Positions 24,218 to 35,921 of a stretch of 64,000 bases of DNA are shown here, one piece after another. The notes below the pieces were generated by a model. It was not told the origin of the DNA, did no database searches, and worked only from the letters and a program-made list of their open reading frames with translations. A program made the translations under genes and the position numbers. How positions within the stretch are numbered: position 1 is the stretch's first letter; each line of letters opens with the position of its first letter. This DNA is from Eukaryota sp. TZLM1-RC (lineage: Eukaryota > Metamonada: BaSk clade), in assembly GCA_040285825.1 (NCBI GenBank), contig JAUPSS010000006.1:1302001-1366000 (forward strand), given 5' to 3'.

Positions 24218-24332
24218 CTCTAGACTTGAACAGATATCACAGAAAAGGAAACAGATATTATTGTTTGTCATCAAAGAAAGTTTAAAATATATAAATCTAT
24301 AAGTATAAATGATAATAAATGGTATAATTAAA
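24218..24332 (+). other. 3' flank of family B
   Basis: About 110 bp after the stop recur after the B fragment at 55813-55921. This shows that the 55-kb fragment came from a genomic copy with its flank rather than from a spliced or internally primed transcript. AATAAA-like sequence occurs near 24310. Confidence 0.6.
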
Positions 24333-24436
24333 AAATATTTATTGAATTTGCACACTTAATTAAATTAATTCATAACTAATGGGACGAATATCATTGAACC
24401 AAGATTTTTCAACAAAATCTTGACGTTTCTTAGTCA
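24333..24436 (-). pseudogene. RT-I extreme 3' end
   Basis: The reverse complement matches 60700-60800: the final codons (DFV..., then LVQ-like), stop, and the A-rich 3' UTR containing AATAAATA. Only about 100 bp are present. It looks like a severely 5'-truncated insertion next to family B. Confidence 0.7.
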
Positions 24437-24669
24437 AGTTTCTTCAATTTCTTCCATTTACATGTCAGGCACTCATAGTGAAAATGACTGGAACACAAAA
24501 AGCACCGAAGATGAAGTTAATGAATCAACCTCCTCAATCCCAACTAGTTCTCATTCTCCTCACATCCACTCCATGCTAGAGATTTTCTGAAAACAAATTC
24601 GAATCCAAAATCAAAACCATTGAAAACTGTAAAAATTCATTCTCATAGCTGTGCTGTATTTGCAAAGTT
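24437..24669. other. Spacer between the RT-I end and the RT-IV relic
   Basis: It contains a 42-codon Ser/Thr-rich open frame beginning ATGTCAGGCACTC near 24462, too short and unsupported to call. Confidence 0.35.
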
Positions 24670-25511
24670 TTTTTAACTGGAATATTTATTGAGAAAAAAA
24701 ATCTATCTAGAATTCAATGTCCTCCAAACAAGCGTCACTATTACTAAACCTACTCACAGCAGTACGTTCATATTCTACACCAATAGCTAAAAGTGCCTTT
24801 GAAATCATTGTTGGAATAGACATGAAAATGCAAAACACAATTCTATTTAACAAGAATGTGGAATTCATTGTTTTACCAGACCTATTCAGTAACACTCTTT
24901 TGAAGTTTTCAACAAAGTGCAACCTGAAGGTCCAATATTGCTAAAAAGAGAAATTGCAAACGGCACAAACCGATATTTCACATGTTCCACTCTACCTAAC
25001 TGTGCCAAAGGTTCTTCATATTTTTTTATCTTCTTTTTTTTCGGCGTTAGATAACGGCGAATCAGCGGAATACACTAAACGAGCAGCAGAATTTTTGCAA
25101 ACATCAACTGAGACAACATCTACAACATTGAGAACACCATCGATCCCTGGAGCTACTAAATCTGCCTAAATCTTTTACCAAAGGAATCATCAGTTTGATC
25201 TGAAGACAGCTTACGTACTAATGGCTCAATAAATGCCTCTATATTGAAATTTTTGCACATGGCATATAATTGTCACGAACTGAGTCATGAACAATTGAGC
25301 GATAAGTTATAAAATACTTACAGTTTAAAATATGGGAAAGCGTAACAACACTCTTGCAGCGACAAATTAAATCATTTGGTAAAGAACAAGGCCATAGAAA
25401 ACATCTCATTCTCATTGCAGTGTTCCATTGGTGATCATTGAGTAGAAAGCCATAAATGTTGGGAATTTGGGAGCTTAGGCAACTTGAGCAACTGTCTTCA
25501 AGGTCAATCAA
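24670..25511 (-). pseudogene. RT-IV relic, antisense: zinc finger, RLE and tail
   Basis: From 25511 down: pre-finger segment (IPNIYGFLLNDHQWNTAMRMRCFLW has the same pattern as RT-II), finger CRCKSVVTLSHILNC, an RLE nuclease region read antisense to 25040-25170 (ADLVAPGIDG ... VVDVVSVD), and the tail ending DACLEDIEF at 24707. At least two frame changes separate these. The 3' UTR with an A-rich end reaches about 24670. Confidence 0.8.
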
Positions 25512-26963
25512 AAAGTAAAATGAATAATGTAAAATAATATTAATAATATAATAAATAAAATATAATCATAATAATCATTATTTATATAATTTATTGAATT
25601 TATTTTATTATTGATGTAAAATGGTTATATTTTGTAATTACATATAACGAATTCACGAATGTCTTCTTTGCCTAGCTGCAGCAATCAAACCTTTTAAAAA
25701 CAACATTATTAATTTCACAGATTCATTGGCACTTAATGTCAACAGTGTAATTATAAGCATAAAAGACGATCCTTTCACTATTCAAAAAATGAATTGAAGC
25801 AATTCGTGTAGTGGAGTAGGTGTTCCATAATAAACAACCAGGGGTTTAAAACCATAAGGGTTTAACATTTAACATTTAACAGGGTTTATTTCATACTAAC
25901 TGTGTCTATATGTTGCTACTGAGAATCTTTAATGCATCTAGATGATGGTTTAGGCTGTTCATTATCTTCTTCATAATTCCCTAACCTCACATGATAGGTG
26001 AGATTATAGTACGAGAATCAGATTTGGACATGACAGAAATTTTTGACGAGGATTTCGCATAAGAAAAATGGATTACACTATATCAAGGTAAGTTTACAGT
26101 TTATAAAATTCTGAGTAAAAGAATGTTCTTCTCTTACAAAATGAAATATTTAAATGTTTGACAAGAACTAGATGAAAAATAGGGAAAAATGGAGAAATTA
26201 GAGGAGGTTCAATAAAGCTGTCAACAATATACAAAAGAGGTTTTAAATGAAAAGCTTGAGGGACTCACGAATAAAGTTCTTATTCTTGACATTGAACTTT
26301 TTTATAATCTAAACGAGCATTCTCATAAGTTTGTGATTTATTGATTTATTAATTTTGATTGAAGAGAGAAAGTGATGCTTTAAAAAGATGGAGAAATACC
26401 GACGTAAAAAACACGTACAACAACATCAAAGTTGGCTGAATTAATTGAAAAGGAAAGAACAAATGGTAACAGGGAATTTAAAAGCAAAATATCTAAAAGG
26501 ACTACACTTACGTGTCATTCTAACACCAAATGACACGTAAGCATTATCATCCATAACTACTAACTTGCGTAAAGTGATGGTCTGTTGGTAAATTCCAATT
26601 AAAAGAACGTGGAGGATAGAGAAGATAGGTTGGATTTTTAAGGTGGCGACAACAAAGGAGAGGGTCTCGGAGACGACCAGAGGGGATTGGAAGATAGATT
26701 GGAGAAGGAAGAGAACAGGTGTTGATTGAGAGATATCCAAAGTGAAGGAGGGAGAGAACATAAGGGAAGAAAAAGAGGAGAGTAGGAGTGCGATGTGAGT
26801 AAGAGAGTGTTGTAGAGAAAAAGAGAAGAAGTGATGGAAAAGGAGAGAGCAAAGTCACCGAGGGTTTCGTTACATGGAGAATAAGCTTTCTGTGATCTTC
26901 CAAAGCGGATGTGTAAGTTGTTGAAGAAAGGAATGACATCAATGATCTACTACTCTATGATAA
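25512..26963. other. Spacer with AT microsatellite, palindrome and purine-rich tract
   Basis: 25520-25620 is a run of AATAAT/ATAATA-type sequence. 26507-26541 is a perfect 13-bp inverted repeat. About 26590-26900 is strongly A/G-rich on the plus strand, which produces long but meaningless antisense frames. No gene is supported. Confidence 0.5.
26507..26541. repeat. Perfect 13-bp inverted repeat with 9-nt loop
   Basis: Arms CTTACGTGTCATT (26507-26519) and AATGACACGTAAG (26529-26541). It contains an ACGTG core. It could be a hairpin or a dimer binding site. It lies about 450 bp upstream of C1. Confidence 0.8.
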
Positions 26964-28940
26964 GTGTTCTGGAAGATGCTCCATTTTTTTAAACGCCTTC
27001 CGGATCAAACAGGTTTTTGTAGATTTGCCTCTGCTATAACAATGTCGATTGAACCACCAGTCAAAAGAATGCATCTTCGTTCACTGAGTGACAATGTCCG
27101 AGAATCATCTTTGGGCTCATCTCATCCAATTCGTTCTAGTTTAGGGCAAACCTCCTTCCATTCTACTTCAACTCCCAGTAAACCTCAATCAGCACCGCCT
27201 CGCTTTTTGGACAGATCCATAAACATGACTTGCACCTTCCACTCAGCTGTATATTCTCCTCTCTTCAAGTCGGACACCAGTCTTCAAGATGTGAGGCGTC
27301 GCATCCTTTCGGCACTATCCAATCATCTTGATCTCATGGATTTGATAGCTGATGCTTTGAAACAACTGCGTCAGTTCCTCAGCCAATCAGATAATGAGTT
27401 ATCTCTCCCTGTTTTTTATGCTTCAAAAACTCTTTCCCGCCTTCTTTCCGCTGCTTTACATAGTCTTAAGCGTCTTCCTGAAGTCCAAAACGGTGATGGC
27501 TCAGGTTCTAAGTGTCTCCAAGGTCCTGTAGGCGTTGGTAAATCCACTTTTTTAAGGGCTGTCTTCTGCTTCAGTTGTCTTCTTTTCCCTGACTATAGAA
27601 CTGTTATGCATGACTTTGAATGTGACAATTCTTCTGATCTAGCGACTATTGAAAGTCTAATCGAGATGAAGCAAGCTGATGATGATATACAAAACAATCG
27701 TTGTAAGTCTTTGCCCACAGTGCTGCTCCTTGATGAAATTAATGCCGTATATGATTTTCCCAACACAGTAAAAGCAGTGGCGTTCATCAAATCACTTTTA
27801 GTTTTTGCAAAGTCTGCAAAAAACTTTTCCATAATCACTGGTTCAACTTCTTTTCTTTTTGAACGAGTATTCAATGCAGTAGACAGTGAGTTCCGCTCCA
27901 AGGGCTTTCCATCTTTGAATCATTCTGTTTTTCTTGCTGAACATTTAATGCCGATCCGTGATATGAATGAGTTCAAAAAGTTCTGTGATATTGCGTTCCC
28001 AAATTCTACCATTCACAATTACGGGGATGCATTTAATGCGACAGGTGGTGTTGGTAGATACCTCAACCATTATATTTCGAATGACCAAAGAGAATTAAGT
28101 GTTGATCACTTGTTTGCAGCTCTGGATGATCCGAAATTTGAAGCTTTTTGCTCATTTTTTGTACAACTGGACCGTCATAATGTTCCAATTTCCCAAATCA
28201 AATCATTAAATATTCGGAATTCGGACATTAACCGTTTTAAGGATAAATCTCTTATTCTTGAACAAGATAGTCTTTATCACCTCTTGATTCCAAAACATAT
28301 GGAATACCTATAGAAATATTTCGAGAAGGAGGAAAACTCATTCATGTATGCTTTTCGAATTCTACTACATGGTTTTGTTAATGGTAGTGCTGGAGCACAG
28401 GTTGAGTCCTATATTATTCAAGGTTTGTATGAAAAGCCAGTTGCTATGAAAAAAATTCATCGGTCAAACAATCGTTACTATTTTGAAGATGGTTCTGATG
28501 TTGTTTCATCTGATTTTCCACTGTTTCAAAGTCATGTTTTTCGAATGGCTCAAGATACGGGAGTAGATGGTTTTAATCTCGAGCCCACTGATAATGATGA
28601 AGAATACCAATTACACTGCATTCAAGTCAAAGTGGGAAATCATAACTCAAAATTAACTAATGGGAATTTTGATAATGCTAACGACAGAACAAACACGCTT
28701 TCGGGAATCTACAACAAGTACAAAAAAGGGTTTCAAAACATTGTTGAATTTTTCAAACAGATTTTCCCCGACGTTTCTCTGACTCAAGGTAATTTCTACT
28801 TGTACAGCAATAAGGAGTTGTCATCCCACACTTTTAATTCATTACCCCCTAATTTCAATCTTCTGGTTGGGGAATCCTTTTGGGATGGACTAGGTCTTAG
28901 TGCCCACCAAATTGATTCTCTTGGAATTTGCAGAAATTGA
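26964..28940 (+). pseudogene. C1: P-loop NTPase with restriction-like nuclease end (Crinkler/RHS-like), one nonsense codon
   Basis: One frame runs to 28940, broken only by TAG at 28311-28313, where C2, C3 and C4 read AAG (Lys). It is the only copy with the long N-terminus. The start may be 26964 or, more plausibly, MSIEPPVKRMH at 27042; the region to 27220 is Ser/Pro-rich. Then come Walker A GPVGVGKST, Walker B LLLDE, ITGS, and TGGVGRYL, comparable to the GGxPRY motif of the archaeal/RHS-type ATPases. The C-terminus has a PD-(D/E)xK-like core (AQVESYI, GVDGF, HCIQVKVG). Known Crinkler and RHS proteins pair such NTPases with such nucleases and are secreted or nuclear. No LFLAK-type N-terminal motif is visible. 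Confidence 0.8.
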
Positions 28941-29310
28941 ATTGATGTTACAAGAGTTCAATTTTTCTTTCATCATCTTTTTAATAATTTTTTACATTGG
29001 GGACATGTTTCATAAATCATATCTTCTTCATTGATAAACAGTGATTCGTTAAACTCATCTTTCAATTGTGCTAATTTCAATTTCAGATTCCAATAAAATT
29101 TATCTTGTTCTTCAGTGTAATCACTTTCACATTTATCTTTAACTATTTCATTTAATTCAAGTAAATTTCAAGGTTTGTTTTTTAATAATGTATTCATTTC
29201 ATTAACGATATCTTCTTATGCTTGCAAGACATTGTAAAATCCTTTCTAATTGTATTTCAGTTTCTAAAAATAAAATAGTTGTTGGTATTGAAATTCAAGA
29301 AAAAACATCT
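28941..29310 (-). pseudogene. RT-VI fragment (thumb-to-connector), after C1
   Basis: The minus strand carries the RT-VI connector that ends in the CPQCKK motif. It is tail-to-tail with the C1 stop. The same join is found after every C gene and C tail in the window. At 29311 it switches to RT-II sequence. Confidence 0.7.
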
Positions 29311-29560
29311 GAAGTCATTGAGGCAACAGAAGCACCTTCAATAGTTTTAATACTAAATTGGAAAGGCTTCAAATAGTCCCTTGCCTTAGTAGAAATTCCG
29401 TTAAAAATAAGAGAAGAAAGCAATCTCGTTAAACTCCCCAATAGCAATTGGTCTAACTCCATCAGGTTTGTTGCTTTTTCCTGGTTTAATTAAAGCAACT
29501 AACCGAGCAGCAGTCAATTCAGGTGGAGGAACATAATTCAAACACATTAAACTAAAAATC
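29311..29560 (-). pseudogene. RT-II fingers/palm fragment, antisense, copy 1
   Basis: Minus-strand RT block ELTAARLVALIKPGKSNKP, then GVRPIAIGE-type sequence, damaged by frame changes. The cleanest copy is at 53617-53871. It lies head to head with the sense RT-II C-terminal fragment that follows. Confidence 0.75.
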
Positions 29561-30455
29561 CCGTTTTCGGTAATTTTTTAAGGGATATTCGTGATAGTTC
29601 TGCTGCTGCTTTAGTAACTCAACTTCCCTCTGTTTATGGACTTTTGTTAAAAAACAATGAATGGCTTCTAAACATGCGTTTTCGTTGTTTTCTGTGGCCA
29701 AACAATTTGCCCAATCATTTAACTTGTAAATGTGGTAAACCTCTTTTGTTTACTCATCTTTTGAACTGTAAACATTTCATTACGTTTAGAAGCAAAGTGC
29801 TTAATAACGTCAGGGACCAAATTTATGTAATGTGCAAATCATATCGAGTAGATTCCTTTTTAGAACCGCTGTTATCAAAATTAATTCTTGATGACCCCAA
29901 TATTGATAGTACGCGTTACAACAGAGCTTCTATGGGTCTGACTAGAGGTGATCTAGTTGTTCCTGGTTTAAATGGTAGTTTTACTATTTTGGACGCCATG
30001 TCTATTGACCCTTGTAATTCCTCTAACGAACATCTCATTAACTCGGATGTAAATAATCCTCTTCTTGCAGGCGAAAAATATAAAATTGCTAAATATGCGA
30101 AACCCATTTCCTCGGTTAAAGAAAATTCTCATGCCCAATATAATTTATGTTCCTTTGTTTTTTCTTTGCTTGGATCTCTAGGTAAAGCTGCTATGGCTTT
30201 CCTTGAGGATTTTGTTGTAGTTGTAAAGGAAAAAACTGGAAGAATTTTCAATCGTGTTTACTGGCAAAACAGGATTGTATTTTCTATTTTTAAGGGAATG
30301 GTAAAACTAATTTCTGATTCACTATCTTCTTTTGGGAAATTTTCTGCATCTTTAGCAATTAATTGTTTTGATGTAGGGGAGGCACGTTTTGAGGATGTGG
30401 AGTTTTAATTGTGTATTTCATATTTGTTGTTGAATAAAAATAAGCGTTTTTTAAA
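29561..30455 (+). pseudogene. RT-II C-terminal fragment with intact zinc finger and RLE nuclease
   Basis: The upstream LRDIRDSSAAALVTQ is out of frame; 29644-30408 is open for 254 codons. Visible parts are MRFRCFLW, the finger CKCGKPLLFTHLLNC (CxC-x7-H-x3-C), and the nuclease with TRGDLVVPGLNGSF...DAMSID and a following AGEKYKIAKY lysine/tyrosine block. The tail reads KTGRIFNRVYWQNRIVFSIF...FEDVEF. This is the standard C-terminal order of R2/NeSL/Utopia-type elements. The 3' UTR contains AATAAAAATAA. This copy preserves the empty site of the RT-III insertion at about 30142-30155. Confidence 0.85.
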
Positions 30456-30706
30456 AAAAACACATTAAGCTTTGAAAAAAATGGCAAGATCCTCAGAAAA
30501 TTCTTGAGCATTTTTACAAGCAAGTATTAACAAATCAAAAGAAATGCCTGAGGAACCAGCAGCTTTTCCTTTTGGCAATTTAGCAATAGCATTGAATTCT
30601 TCTTGAGCCTTAAAAGGATTTTTGAGCCAATATTCACAAATTGGCGGCTTAATTGGGCAAAAAGTTTCAGTTGGATGAAGCACTTTCAGTTTTTCCACAG
30701 TTTTTC
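30456..30706 (-). pseudogene. RT N-terminal (pre-palm) fragment, antisense, copy 1
   Basis: The minus strand reads VLHPTETFCPIKPPICEYW, then AIAKLPKGKAAGSSGISFDLL. The GKAAGSSGIS segment is the RT-0/1 motif also seen as GKSAGLSGITIDH in RT-I. Probably RT-II or RT-III. Copies are at 49801-50042 and 55020-55190. Confidence 0.75.
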
Positions 30707-30904
30707 TTTATATAAAGAGTTGTAAATTTATATTTAGTGTGCATTTATTTTTGATCCTCTCTCTTGTTCCTGTTTCTATATATAATGACCAATTTTGTCA
30801 AAAATAAAAACATTTAATAGAAATTATTCGTCTAGTGTAAATTAAATCGAATAATTTATTTGAAAAAACTTAACGTTTACTAAAACGTATTGTTTAAAGG
30901 AAGA
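30707..30904. other. Spacer
   Basis: No gene seen. It is identical to about 50043-50240 in the segmental duplicate. Confidence 0.4.
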
Positions 30905-31062
30905 AGTGGAAGAAAGTTGTGGATGACATTGATTTATTTTTGAGTTGAAATAAACTCATCATATATTTGACTTGTTTTATACACCAATCTGCCGTTGAAA
31001 TTACTCTGAATCTTTTCAACTGAGCTAAAGAGAGCAATATCTACGATCCCGAACAAGCATTT
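30905..31062 (+). pseudogene. Family B 5' relic, copy 1
   Basis: The DNA aligns with 20772-20930 (5' flank plus the first about 40 codons of B, through AVEFTLNLFN and the EESN block). The start ATG is changed to ATA and there are stops. It shows that another B gene once lay here. Confidence 0.75.
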
Positions 31063-31458
31063 TCTCTTTCATTTAGAGGCGCAAACTCTCTATGTATTAA
31101 AAACTCAATAATATAAATAATTGCTGATTCCTCCATAACTTAATGGGCAAGGGAAAACCTATAAATCAATGCCTACCTGGAATTGGCCAGAATCGTGGGT
31201 GAATTGCCCGAATGCACTTAAACATTCAAACTCGAATACATGCTCATGGAGATCAGGGACTTGTCTTACATGACGTGGACTGAGAAACAATAGAAACTCT
31301 TACAGGAAAAATACAACTCAAAGATGAGACTAAATAAGTTGCTTCTTATATAATAAATTAAGATTTATTTGTTGAACAGACAAAATTTAGAAACAGGCAA
31401 CAAACCTTAACTAAAGCTGTTACCTACACAAACCCCATCAATTGAATGATATGAGATT
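31063..31458. other. Spacer, duplicated at 50399-50794
   Basis: No recognisable gene. Confidence 0.4.
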
Positions 31459-31730
31459 TTAACTATTCACATACAAAACAACTGGCATGTTGTAAGACTG
31501 CGTAATATTATTCAAAATGTGGTCATTAACACAAGGGAGAGCTTTCAATAATGAAAACTCAATTCTGTTTTTCCAAATCAAAAAATCGAATGTACGTCCA
31601 CTTTCTCTGAGAAGATTTCCTAAATCAATAAAAATTGAGATCTTCGATTTCAAGGGTACCAAAAATACAAATAGCAAACTGGAACTATTATTGGAATTAG
31701 CAAATGTTCTGTTTTAGTTCCTATAGATGT
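31459..31730 (-). pseudogene. RT-V C-terminal fragment, antisense, copy 1
   Basis: Open from 31677 to 31459: LFVFLVPLKSKISIF, then LGNLLRESGRTFDFLIWKNRIEFSLL, the tail block of the RLE elements. It is identical in pattern to 50795-51013. Everything upstream of the tail is absent. Confidence 0.75.
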
Positions 31731-31902
31731 TTTTTTTGTTTGCCGTTCAATTGCTGTCTCTAGCGTTGGAGCAGGTCCACACCCAATCATCAACTCTGAA
31801 TCGACATCGTGACTTTTAATATTGGAAATTTTTGACAGAACTCAACGTACACTCAAGTACGACTTTTTAAAGAAAAATAAATACTTGCAGCTTTTCAGAA
31901 CT
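31731..31902. other. Spacer
   Basis: No gene seen. Confidence 0.4.
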
Positions 31903-32145
31903 ATGACCCAGTTGCTAAAGAAAGAAAGGAGGAAACGTCTGATATGAAGACTAATGGAGGCATTTGAAAAAATAGGTGCATTCCACTTCGATTCATTGGA
32001 ACCTCAAATAGTGAAAATTCTCAACAGCATGAGGAGCTTAAAGAAGCAAGCTCAAAACGGGAGATAGAAATCATCAAGATTTGCACAACAGAGACTGAAG
32101 AAGGAATGGCTGAATGGCGTTAGTTCACACATAAATAAAGAGTAA
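31903..32145 (+). pseudogene. Coding-like relic of an unknown gene, copy 1
   Basis: One frame (MTQLLKKERRKRL, stop, MEAFEKIGAFHFDSLEPQIV, then KILNSMRSLKKQAQ, stop, QRLKKEWLNGVSSHINKE) looks protein-like, basic and helical, with two internal stops. The family is not recognised. It is repeated at 51239-51481. Confidence 0.4.
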
Positions 32146-32213
32146 CACGGAAGAGTAGATAGAAGGATGAAATGATGTCTCACTAGAAATCAAATTGTGT
32201 TAGATCCATAAAC

Positions 32214-33930
32214 ATGAATTGCACCTTCCACTCAGCTGTCTATTCTCCTCTCTTCAATTCGGACACCAGTCTTCAAGATGTGAGGCGTCGCATCCTTTCG
32301 GCACTAGTCAATCAATCTGATCTCACGGATTTGATAGCTGATGGCTGGACACAACTGCGTCAGTTCCTCAGCCAATCAGATAATGAGTTATCTCTCCCTG
32401 TTTTTTATGCTTCAAAAACTCTTTCCCGCCTTCTTTCCGCTGCTTTACATAGTCTTAAGCGTCTTCCTGAAGTCCAAAACGGTGATGGCTCAGGTTCTAA
32501 ATGTCTCCAAGGTCCTGTAGGCGTTGGTAAATCCACTTTTTTAAGGGCTGTCTTCTGCTTCAGTTGTCTTCTTTTCCCTAACTATAGAACTGTTATGCAT
32601 GACTTTGAATGTGACAATTCTTCTGATCTAGCGACTATTGAAAGTCTAATCGAGATGAAGCAAGCTGATGATGATATACAAAACAATCGTTGTAAGTCTT
32701 TGCCCACAGTGCTGCTCCTTGATGAAATTAATGCCGTCTATGATTTTCCCAACACAGTAAAAGCAGTGGCGTTCATCAAATCACTTTTAGTTTTTGCAAA
32801 GTCTGCAAAAAACTTTTCTATAATCACTGGTTCAACTTCTTTTCTTTTTGAACGAGTATTCAATGCAGTAGACAGTGAGTTCCGCTCCAAGGGCTTTCCA
32901 TCTTTGAATCATTCTGTTTTTCTTGCTGAACATTTAATGCCGATCCGTGATATGAATGAGTTCAAAAAGTTCTGTGATATTGCGTTCCCAAATTCTACCA
33001 TTCACAATTACGGGGATGCATTTAATGCGACAGGTGGTGTTGGTAGATACCTCAACCATTATATTTCGAATGACCAAAGAGAATTCAGTGTTGATCACTT
33101 GTTTGCAGCTCTGGATGATCCGAAATTTGAAGCTTTTTGCTCATTTTTTGTACAACTGGACCGTCATAATGTTCCAATTTCCCAAATCAAATCATTAAAT
33201 ATTCGGAATTCGGACATTAACCGTTTTAAGGATAAATCTCTTATTCTTGAACAAGATAGTCTTTATCACCTCTTGATTCCAAAACATATGGAATACCTAA
33301 AGAAATATTTCGAGAAGGAGGAAAACTCATTCATGTATGCTTTTCGAATTCTACTACATGGTTTTGTTAATGGTAGTGCTGGAGCACAGGTTGAGTCCTA
33401 TATTATTCAAGGTTTGTATGAAAAGCCAGTTGCTATGAAAAAAAATTCATCGGTCAAACAATCGTTACTATTTTGAAGATGGTTCTGATGTTGTTTCATC
33501 TGATTTTCCACTGTTTCAAAGTCATGTTTTTCGAATGGCTCAAGATACGGGAGTAGATGGTTTTAATCTCGAGCCCACTGATAATGATGAAGAATACCAA
33601 TTACACTGCATTCAAGTCAAAGTGGGAAATCATAACTCAAAATTAACTAATGGGAATTTTGATAATGCTAACGACAGAACAAACACGCTTTCGGGAATCT
33701 ACAACAAGTACAAAAAAGGGTTTCAAAACATTGTTGAATTTTTCAAACAGATTTTCCCCGACGTTTCTCTGACTCAAGGTAATTTCTACTTGTACAGCAA
33801 TAAGGAGTTGTCATCTCACACTTTCAATTCATTACCCCCTAATTTCAATCTTATGGTTGGGGAATCCTTTTGGGATGGACTAGGTCTTAGTGCCCACCAA
33901 ATTGATTCTCTTGGAATTTGCAGAAATTGA
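32214..33930 (+). pseudogene. C2: Crinkler/RHS-like NTPase-nuclease gene, one homopolymer frameshift
   Basis: It starts at MNCTFHSAVYSPLF; the longer N-terminus of C1 is missing because homology begins only at AGATCCATAAACATGA. It carries the full NTPase (GPVGVGKST, LLLDEINAVYD, ITGS, TGGVGRY) and nuclease (GVDGF, CIQVK). The A-run at 33438-33445 has eight A where C1, C3 and C4 have seven, which shifts the frame before the nuclease core. The rest is intact to the stop at 33928-33930. It may be functional if the extra A is an error. Its last 230 bp are the first unit of the tandem array. Confidence 0.85.
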
Positions 33931-34728
33931 ATTGATGTTACAAGAGTTCAATTTTTCTTTCATCATCTTTTTAATAATTTTTTACATTGGGGACAAGTTT
34001 CATAAATCATATCTTCTTTATTGATAAACAGTGATTCGTTAAACTCATCTTTCAATTGTGCTAATTTCAATTACTGATTCCAATAAAATTTATCTTGTTC
34101 TTCAGTGTAATCACTTTCACATTTATCTTTAACTATTTCTTTTAATTCAAGTAAATTTGAAGGTTTGTCTTTTAATATTGTATTCATTTCATTAACGATA
34201 TCTTCTTATACTTGCAAGATATTGTAAAATCCTTTCTAATTGTATTTCACTTTCTAAAATAGTTGTTGGTATTGAAATTCAAGAAAAAACATCTTCTAAA
34301 AAAGCTGCATTACATAAAATCGAAGATTTAGTAAACCCAATTCACCCACCCAATTCAATTCAATTTTGCACCCAATTCAGCAGAACAATAAACATGACTT
34401 CGTATTAAAAATTCATTTACGTTCAAATAAGGAGGAAAAAATTTGACCCGAAGTTTGTTGAAAGATCTACAAAAATCAAGAGCTACTGAAGGAGGAGTTG
34501 ACCTTAAAATAGGAGTGAATTTTCCAGAATAACAAATTATTTAAATAAAAAATTTCATGTGTTTTTCAATATCACATTCAGCAATAAATCTAAGGTTATT
34601 GTCAAAATTCTTCAATAAATTGTTCAACTGGGAATAAAATTCATCTAAATTACCTAACCAACATCCAAGAACTTGAACGCTTGTCGTTCAAAATTAATAA
34701 AGGGAATTTGAACACCATCAATCAATTA
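33931..34728 (-). pseudogene. RT-VI fragment in array unit 1
   Basis: Minus-strand thumb-to-connector segment of an RLE-type RT. KHIKFFI and a preceding LRFIAECDIE match the RT-I thumb (KHIKFTIIRLCF). RSTPPSVALDFCRSF matches RSTNPLVTRPLAQKF, and GFTKSSILCNAAF matches GWTKASILTSCAF. Several frame shifts and stops are shared by all units, so the source was already dead or is spliced. Confidence 0.75.
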
Positions 34729-35921
34729 ACAACAAGTACAAAAAAGGGTTTCAAAACATTGTTGAATTTTTCAAACAGATTTTACCCGACGTTTCTCTGA
34801 CTCAAGGTAATTTCTACTTGTACAGCAATAAGGAGTTGTCATCCCACACTTTTAATTCATTACCCCCTTATTTCAATCTTCTGGTTGGGGAATCCTTTTG
34901 GGATGGACTAGGTCTTAGTGCCCACCAAATTGATTCTCTTGGAATTTGCAGAAATTGAATTGATGTTACAAGAGTTCAATTTTTCTTTCATCATCTTTTT
35001 AATAATTTTTTACATTGAGGACAAGTTTCATAAATCATATCTTCTTTATTGATAAACAGTGATTCGTTAAACTCATCTTTCAATTGTGCTAATTTCAATT
35101 TCTGATTCCAATAAAATTTATCTTGTTCTTCAATTTTCTTCAAATTTTTCTTTCATCATCTTTTTAATAATTTTTTTACATTGGGGACAAGTTTCATAAA
35201 TCATATCTTCTTCATTGATAAACAGTGATTCGTTAAACTCATCTTTGAATTGTGCTAATTTCAATTTCTGATTCCAATAAAATTTATCTTGTTCTTCAGT
35301 GTAATCACTTTCACATTTATCTTTAACTATTTCTTTTAATTCAAGTAAATTTGAAGGTTTGTCTTTTAATAATGTATTCATTTCATTAACGATATCTTCT
35401 TATGCTTGCAAGATATTGTAAAATCCGTTCTAATTGTATTTCACTTTCTAAAATAGTTGTTGGTATTGAAATTCAAGAAAAAACATCTTCTAAAAAAGCT
35501 GCATTACATAAAATTGAAGATTTAGTAAACCCAATTCACCCACCCAATTCAATTCAATTTTGCACCCAATTCAGCAGAACGATAAACATGACTTCGTATT
35601 AAAAATTCATTTACGTCCAATGAAGAAGGAAAAAATTTGACCCGAAGTTTGTTGAGAGATCTACAAAAATCAAGAGCTACTGAAGGAGGAGTTGACCTTA
35701 AAATAGGAGTGAATTTTCCAGAATAACAAATTATTTAAATAAAAAATTTGATGTGTTTTTCAATATCACATTCAGCAATAAATCTAAGGTTATTGTCAAA
35801 ATTCTTCAATAAATTGTTCAACTGGGAATAAAATTCATCTAAATTACCTAACCAACATCCAAGAACTTGAACGCTTGTCGTTCAAAATTAATAAAGGAAT
35901 TTGAGCACCATCAATCAATTA
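34729..35921. repeat. Array unit 2 (long form, 1193 bp)
   Basis: C tail 34729-34958, then an RT-VI fragment containing an extra copy of about 165 bp (34970-35130 repeated at 35140-35300) that duplicates the CPQCKK end. The unit at 46062-47256 has the same extra copy, so the two arrays share an ancestor. Confidence 0.85.

Noticed and set aside
26441-26942. Two minus-strand frames of 106 and 131 codons
   Set aside because: Produced by the purine-rich tract; low-complexity Ser/Leu/Pro composition and mutual overlap.
29236-29262. 27-nt micro-intron (GTAAAATCC...TTTCAG)
   Set aside because: It lies in the antisense RT-VI fragment, and most array copies have CAC instead of CAG, so it is not a maintained splice site.
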